Below are positions 4,896-7,937 of a stretch of DNA of 7,937 nucleotides, one piece after another (within the stretch, counting starts at the first letter, position 1; each line of letters starts with the position of its first letter). The notes beneath the pieces were generated by a model. It was not told the origin of the DNA and did no database searches. It saw only the letters and a program-made list of their open reading frames with translations. Made by a program: the position numbers and the translations under genes. The DNA lies in assembly GCA_026390285.1 (NCBI GenBank), contig JAPLGH010000173.1:1-7937 (forward strand), written 5' to 3'. This DNA is from Caldisericota bacterium (GTDB taxonomy: Bacteria > Caldisericota > Caldisericia > Cryosericales > Cryosericaceae).

Positions 4896-5864
4896 ATGAA
4901 GAGCAATCGGAAGCTGCTGTGTGGAACACTCATCGTCATCTTGACGGTGTTTCTCCTGGCGAGTCCGGTGGACGCCTGGAACAGCCACGGCGCCTGCACA
5001 AAGCTGATCATCAGTGATCAGGAGTGGCTGAAAGCGTATGAGAATGTCACCGTGACGCCGTGGACCTACGAAGACGTGGACACGGCAGTGGTCGGTCCCA
5101 ACTTCGTCCTGCAATACATCGAGGGCAAGCCGGGGACCTTGACCAGCGCTGCCGCCATCCTGACCAACTATGCGGATGAGCCGGACTGGAAGATGGACCA
5201 GGACTTGAAGCTGAGTCCGTTCCAGGCGCTGACGGGAGGCTCACAGGGTTGGCGTCACCAATACTACGGGTTGGGCTGGCTTCGCTTCGGCGTTGCGCCG
5301 TCGCGCGCGCAGTACTTCTTCGACCTGGCAGGCAAGGCAAACGAAAAGGGCGACCTCTACTGGACGTTCCGGTACCTTGCGCGGGCGATGCATTACATCC
5401 AGGACACCACCCAGCCCTACCATGGTGTCCCTGCGCCCGCTGGTCTCATCTTCAAGGGGATCGGCAGCTTCAGCACCCTCATGGGATCGGCGACCAATCA
5501 TCACTACAACCTGGAGGAGTACCAGGGTGCGATGATTGCTCGCAGCAGTCCAGTATTTGTCGATACTCTGCGGACTTCCGCTCCGCTGGACACCGTGACA
5601 GCAACTTCACCAAGCTGGCTGTGCCGCCACGGCACGTATCTGGGCAGACCGCTGGTGCGCAAGCTATGGCCATTGGAGACCACCTTCTTCGGGGACAGGC
5701 TCAACAGCAAGGACAGCTGGCTGTTCGACGAAAGTGGTTTGCACATTGCTGACCCCGGCACCGATCAGGCAGCTTACGACCTGGAGATCAGCATTCCGCT
5801 TGGCCGGATGTCCAGCTACACCAAGACGCTGCTTCTGCTGGCTTGCCAGCAATTCGGCTTGTAG
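4896..5864 (+). CDS. Secreted zinc-dependent phospholipase C-like protein
   Basis: This 322-residue exported protein resembles zinc-dependent phospholipases C of the Bacillus cereus PLC/clostridial alpha-toxin type. A signal peptide (1-27: KSNRK, hydrophobic core 7-21, cleavage after VDA) leaves Trp28 as the mature N-terminus. In this family the N-terminal Trp binds zinc. Candidate ligands follow in family order: His31, Asp94 or Asp97 (YADEPDW), His121 (GWRHQYY), His166, Asp170 and His176 (AMHYIQDTTQPYH), then His203 and Glu207 (HYNLE, the H-x3-E pair). There is no C-terminal C2-type membrane-binding domain, so it is not alpha-toxin-like over its full length. The substrate could be a phospholipid or another phosphodiester, because the fold is shared with S1/P1 nucleases. 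The start at 4896 is chosen because it gives a clean signal peptide behind AAAGGGGGAG (4884-4893). In-frame ATGs at 4854 and 4869 would add up to 14 residues. Confidence 0.85.
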   Translation: MKSNRKLLCGTLIVILTVFLLASPVDAWNSHGACTKLIISDQEWLKAYENVTVTPWTYEDVDTAVVGPNFVLQYIEGKPGTLTSAAAILTNYADEPDWKMDQDLKLSPFQALTGGSQGWRHQYYGLGWLRFGVAPSRAQYFFDLAGKANEKGDLYWTFRYLARAMHYIQDTTQPYHGVPAPAGLIFKGIGSFSTLMGSATNHHYNLEEYQGAMIARSSPVFVDTLRTSAPLDTVTATSPSWLCRHGTYLGRPLVRKLWPLETTFFGDRLNSKDSWLFDESGLHIADPGTDQAAYDLEISIPLGRMSSYTKTLLLLACQQFGL

Positions 5865-5874
5865 CGTAGGAGCA

Positions 5875-5923
5875 CCAATTGTGAATTCCCACTGTACCAG
5901 GTACAGTGGGAATTCACAATTGG
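5875..5923. repeat. 49-bp palindrome, REP-like or mobile-element remnant
   Basis: Two exactly complementary 24-base arms (5875-5898 and 5900-5923) flank a single central base, A5899. The outer arms are AT-rich (CCAATTGTGAATTCCC) and the inner part reads CACTGTACC. There is no T-tract after the stem, so it is not a normal intrinsic terminator, though it may block convergent transcripts. It lies between the convergent phospholipase-like and DUF349 genes. It is followed at once by GGGGTCAGGTGCC (5923-5935), which overlaps the DUF349 stop codon. Long palindromes of this kind can be REP sequences or ends of non-autonomous elements. Copy number in the genome is not visible here. Confidence 0.7.
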
Positions 5924-5926
5924 GGG

Positions 5927-7528
5927 TCAGGTGCCGTGGGTGTCCTCCCACTCGGCGCGGGCTCGCTCGAAGACCTTGTCGACGGCCTCGCTGAAGCGGG
6001 TCCACAGCGACCCGTCCTCTTCGGGCGGGGCGGGCCCTGAGAACTTCCACCGCTGCTGGAGCTTCTTGGCTTTCTCCTTGGCCTCGAAGGGGTCACGCTC
6101 GTCCATCAGCGCTTCCGCCTGGGCACACAGCTGTTCCCTAGCCTCGACGTTCTCGCCGGTCCACGAGCGGTAGAGTTCGAAGAAGCGGTCACAGACGGCG
6201 CGGTACTCCTGCCACAGGCTTTCGCCTTCGGCGTGTGCGACCGGGCCGGCTCCCGTGTATTGCTTCTGAAGGAGCAGGACCTTGTCCCGGGCGTCGCGCC
6301 ATGAGACACCCTTGCCTGCCTTGTCGGTCAGCTCACGGATAAGGCGGATGACGTCGCTTCGCTTTTCCATGCTGTTGCCCCGGAGCGTTCCCAGCTTGTT
6401 TACGACAGCCTGGCAGGCCGAGCGGTATGCCTGCAGCAGGTCGGTTTCGCTGCTTGCGGCGACCGGACCGACGTCCATGTATGCCTGCTGCAGTTCCAGC
6501 AGAACGGCACGCGTCGCCTTCCAGTTGTTCAGGGGACGCTGAGCCAGCGCCTGGATGCGTGCGACGACCTTCTCCTTCTGCTTGAGGGCCTCGTGCTCCG
6601 CTTCGCCGAGGCGGACATGGAAGGCGGCGAGGGCACGCCGGAGTTCACGTTCCATGATCTCATGCTGGTCGTGGGGCAGCTGTCCTGCTTCGCACCAGTC
6701 GTGTCCCTCGATGTCCGCCACTTCGCGCCGCGCCGCTTCCCATGCGAGCCCACTCGTGGCATCCGTCAGGGTCTCGATGCGGTGCAGCAGCTTCTCCTTG
6801 CGCGCGTGGTTAGCGTCGTACCAGGCGTCCCGGTGCGCCTCGAAGGCGCGCTGGGCGGCAAAGAAGCGTGCCGACGGCGTCGGGTCTTCCTCGTGCCGGG
6901 CTGCCCTCTTCCACAACTGGACCAGCTGCCTGAGGCGCTCGCTCGCTGCTGCCCACATCGTGTCGTCGGTTTCGTCCAGCAGCAGCTCGGCGCGCGTACA
7001 CAGGTACTCGCGGTACTCGTGGACGGGGGCACCGCGCATGCGTTGTTCGTCGAACCACTGCTCCTGCCTTCGCGTGAAGTTCGCGACGGCATCGTTGAAC
7101 GCCGTGCGGAAGGGGGCAGTCGCTGTGTCGTCCGACCAGCCGGTCAGGCGCCACTCGTGCATCAGCTTGTCCAGCGTCGACCACGTGTCTTTCCAGTCAG
7201 TGGACGGGGCCAGGGCCACGGCTGCAGACGAGAGCTGCTTCTTGCGCTCCAGGTGCTCCTCCGCGAGGCGGGTGGCTTCCTTCTGCATGCGTGCGAGGCG
7301 GGCAAGCTGCTCCTCGGCTTCAGTACGTCCTGTCAGGGCGGCGACACGGACGGAGGCGGCTGTCAGCCTCGGCAGCAGCTTCGCCTTGTCTGGTGCTTCG
7401 GCATAGGCGTTTGCCAGGGCGGCGACGGCGTAGGAGATGACCTCGTGGGCGGGGTCGGCCTGGTTGGTGGGGGGAACGGAGCCCTTTGCGGTGGGCGCCG
7501 TGGTCACAGGCTTGTCCTGTCGCTTCAT
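5927..7528 (-). CDS. DUF349 repeat protein
   Basis: This 533-residue protein is highly charged and almost entirely helical, with no signal peptide or membrane segment. Residues 1-28 are a Pro/Thr/Ala-rich tail and 29-90 a helical lead-in. About six degenerate DUF349-like repeats follow, near 92-160, 165-240, 243-312, 315-385, 387-456 and 459-527. The last three are clearest, each showing W-K or W-R near the start, an L-x3-Y/W-x2-x-GP turn (MDVGPV 351-356, TGAGPV 425-430, KFSGPA 495-500), then an acidic LW/LL-x2-Y/F segment. The function of the family is unknown, and its helical repeats suggest a scaffold or RNA- or protein-binding role. The ATG overlaps the stop of the upstream oxidoreductase gene (ATGA, four bases) and has no clear ribosome site, so translation is probably coupled. 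The C-terminus ends within the flank of the 49-bp palindrome. Confidence 0.88.
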   Translation of the reverse strand: MKRQDKPVTTAPTAKGSVPPTNQADPAHEVISYAVAALANAYAEAPDKAKLLPRLTAASVRVAALTGRTEAEEQLARLARMQKEATRLAEEHLERKKQLSSAAVALAPSTDWKDTWSTLDKLMHEWRLTGWSDDTATAPFRTAFNDAVANFTRRQEQWFDEQRMRGAPVHEYREYLCTRAELLLDETDDTMWAAASERLRQLVQLWKRAARHEEDPTPSARFFAAQRAFEAHRDAWYDANHARKEKLLHRIETLTDATSGLAWEAARREVADIEGHDWCEAGQLPHDQHEIMERELRRALAAFHVRLGEAEHEALKQKEKVVARIQALAQRPLNNWKATRAVLLELQQAYMDVGPVAASSETDLLQAYRSACQAVVNKLGTLRGNSMEKRSDVIRLIRELTDKAGKGVSWRDARDKVLLLQKQYTGAGPVAHAEGESLWQEYRAVCDRFFELYRSWTGENVEAREQLCAQAEALMDERDPFEAKEKAKKLQQRWKFSGPAPPEEDGSLWTRFSEAVDKVFERARAEWEDTHGT

Positions 7529-7937
7529 TGCTGCACGGACTCGAGCAGGACCCAGGTGTCGTTGATGCAGGAGTTGCCATTCGCCGTGAGTCCAGGAGCC
7601 ACGAGCAGGTTGACGCCCTCCACTCCCTGCGGCAGCACGATGGTCTCCGCGGCGATGCTCTTGTCCAGATGGAGGCGCACATCCAGCGAACCCAGCGTGT
7701 TGCGCAGGGTCACCTTCTGGCCCTCGAGCAGGCCGTGCTCGCGAGCAAGCTGTGTCGGCACCGATGCCACGGGAGGCAGGACACGTGCACGCGCCTGGGC
7801 TGGGTCGATGCCGTTGATATAGTCGCGCACGTGGACAGTGATGAGCCGGAGCATGCCCGGTTCAGGCAGCACGCGGGGCACGGTGGAGGGGAAGTGAAAC
7901 GTGCCCTGGATGCGCGGCGCCTCCGCGAGGCGCCACA
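7525..7937 (-). CDS. Molybdopterin oxidoreductase, C-terminal part (cut by right window edge)
   Basis: The frame stays open to the right edge, and only the last 136 residues are present. They match the molybdopterin-dinucleotide-binding domain at the C-terminus of the DMSO reductase family. The visible pattern is PEPGMLRLITVHVRDYINGI (first strand and the segment that contacts the cofactor), VPTQLAREHGLLEGQKVTLRN (the usual A-x2-x-G-I/L-x-x-G-D/Q-x-V pattern), LGSLDVRL, then VLPQGVEGVNLLVAPGLTANG (the usual N-L-L/T, D/G-L-T signature) and DTWVLLE at the end. The catalytic domain, the iron-sulfur motif and the molybdenum ligand (Cys, Sec or Ser) lie outside the window, so the substrate and the respiratory role cannot be inferred. 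The GTG at 7881 is an internal codon, not a start. The stop overlaps the start of the DUF349 gene by four bases. Confidence 0.85.
   Translation of the reverse strand, partial: WRLAEAPRIQGTFHFPSTVPRVLPEPGMLRLITVHVRDYINGIDPAQARARVLPPVASVPTQLAREHGLLEGQKVTLRNTLGSLDVRLHLDKSIAAETIVLPQGVEGVNLLVAPGLTANGNSCINDTWVLLESVQQ

Noticed and set aside
4896..5864. Clostridial alpha-toxin-like virulence factor
   Set aside because: Only the zinc catalytic-domain pattern is visible. The membrane-binding C2 domain is absent, and nothing nearby suggests virulence.
5875..5923. Bidirectional intrinsic terminator for the convergent phospholipase-like and DUF349 genes
   Set aside because: The position fits, but neither side has a U-tract and the outer stem is AT-rich, so it is reported as a palindromic repeat instead.
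6593..7822. Long plus-strand frame of 409 codons opposite the DUF349 and oxidoreductase genes
   Set aside because: It is antisense to two recognisable coding regions in a GC-rich stretch where stop codons are rare. It has no ribosome site or recognisable domain.

Overview
The window is bacterial chromosomal DNA. It is moderately GC-rich and tightly packed, with about seven complete genes and two cut by the window edges. Strong purine-rich ribosome-binding sites, a YvrJ-type small protein, alanine racemase and amidase genes, a zinc phospholipase C-like exoenzyme and a molybdopterin oxidoreductase suggest an anaerobic, peptidoglycan-containing bacterium of the Firmicutes-like or deep-branching (for example Caldisericota-like) kind. 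The taxon is inference only and cannot be fixed from this sequence. I see no rRNA, tRNA or CRISPR array, and no complete insertion sequence.

Layout. Positions 1-682 (minus) hold the N-terminal 227 residues of the GTPase Era. A short divergent intergenic region then drives a rightward four-gene block. This block encodes an unrecognised acidic protein with a CxC-x6-CxC cluster (761-1342), a DUF554 membrane protein (1358-2128), a 56-residue YvrJ-family membrane peptide (2227-2397) and a T7-lysozyme-like amidase without a signal peptide (2397-2912). A textbook bidirectional terminator (2923-2960) separates it from the convergent alanine racemase gene (minus, 2977-4092).

The racemase gene is divergent from a pyroglutamyl peptidase gene (4227-4844), and the two predicted promoters lie back to back. 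A secreted zinc phospholipase C-like protein (4896-5864) follows the peptidase. Its stop codon is followed by a 49-bp near-perfect palindrome (5875-5923), which separates it from a convergent leftward pair. That pair is the 3' end of a molybdopterin oxidoreductase gene (7525-7937), coupled by an ATGA overlap to a six-repeat DUF349 protein (5927-7528).

How the genes relate. Alanine racemase (D-Ala supply) and the amidase both act on peptidoglycan. The YvrJ/amidase pair has the architecture of a holin-endolysin cassette but sits among housekeeping genes. The points most worth a second look are this pair, the Cys/acidic protein heading its operon, the 49-bp palindrome and the oxidoreductase-DUF349 coupling. 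No stretch longer than about 140 bases lacks a gene.
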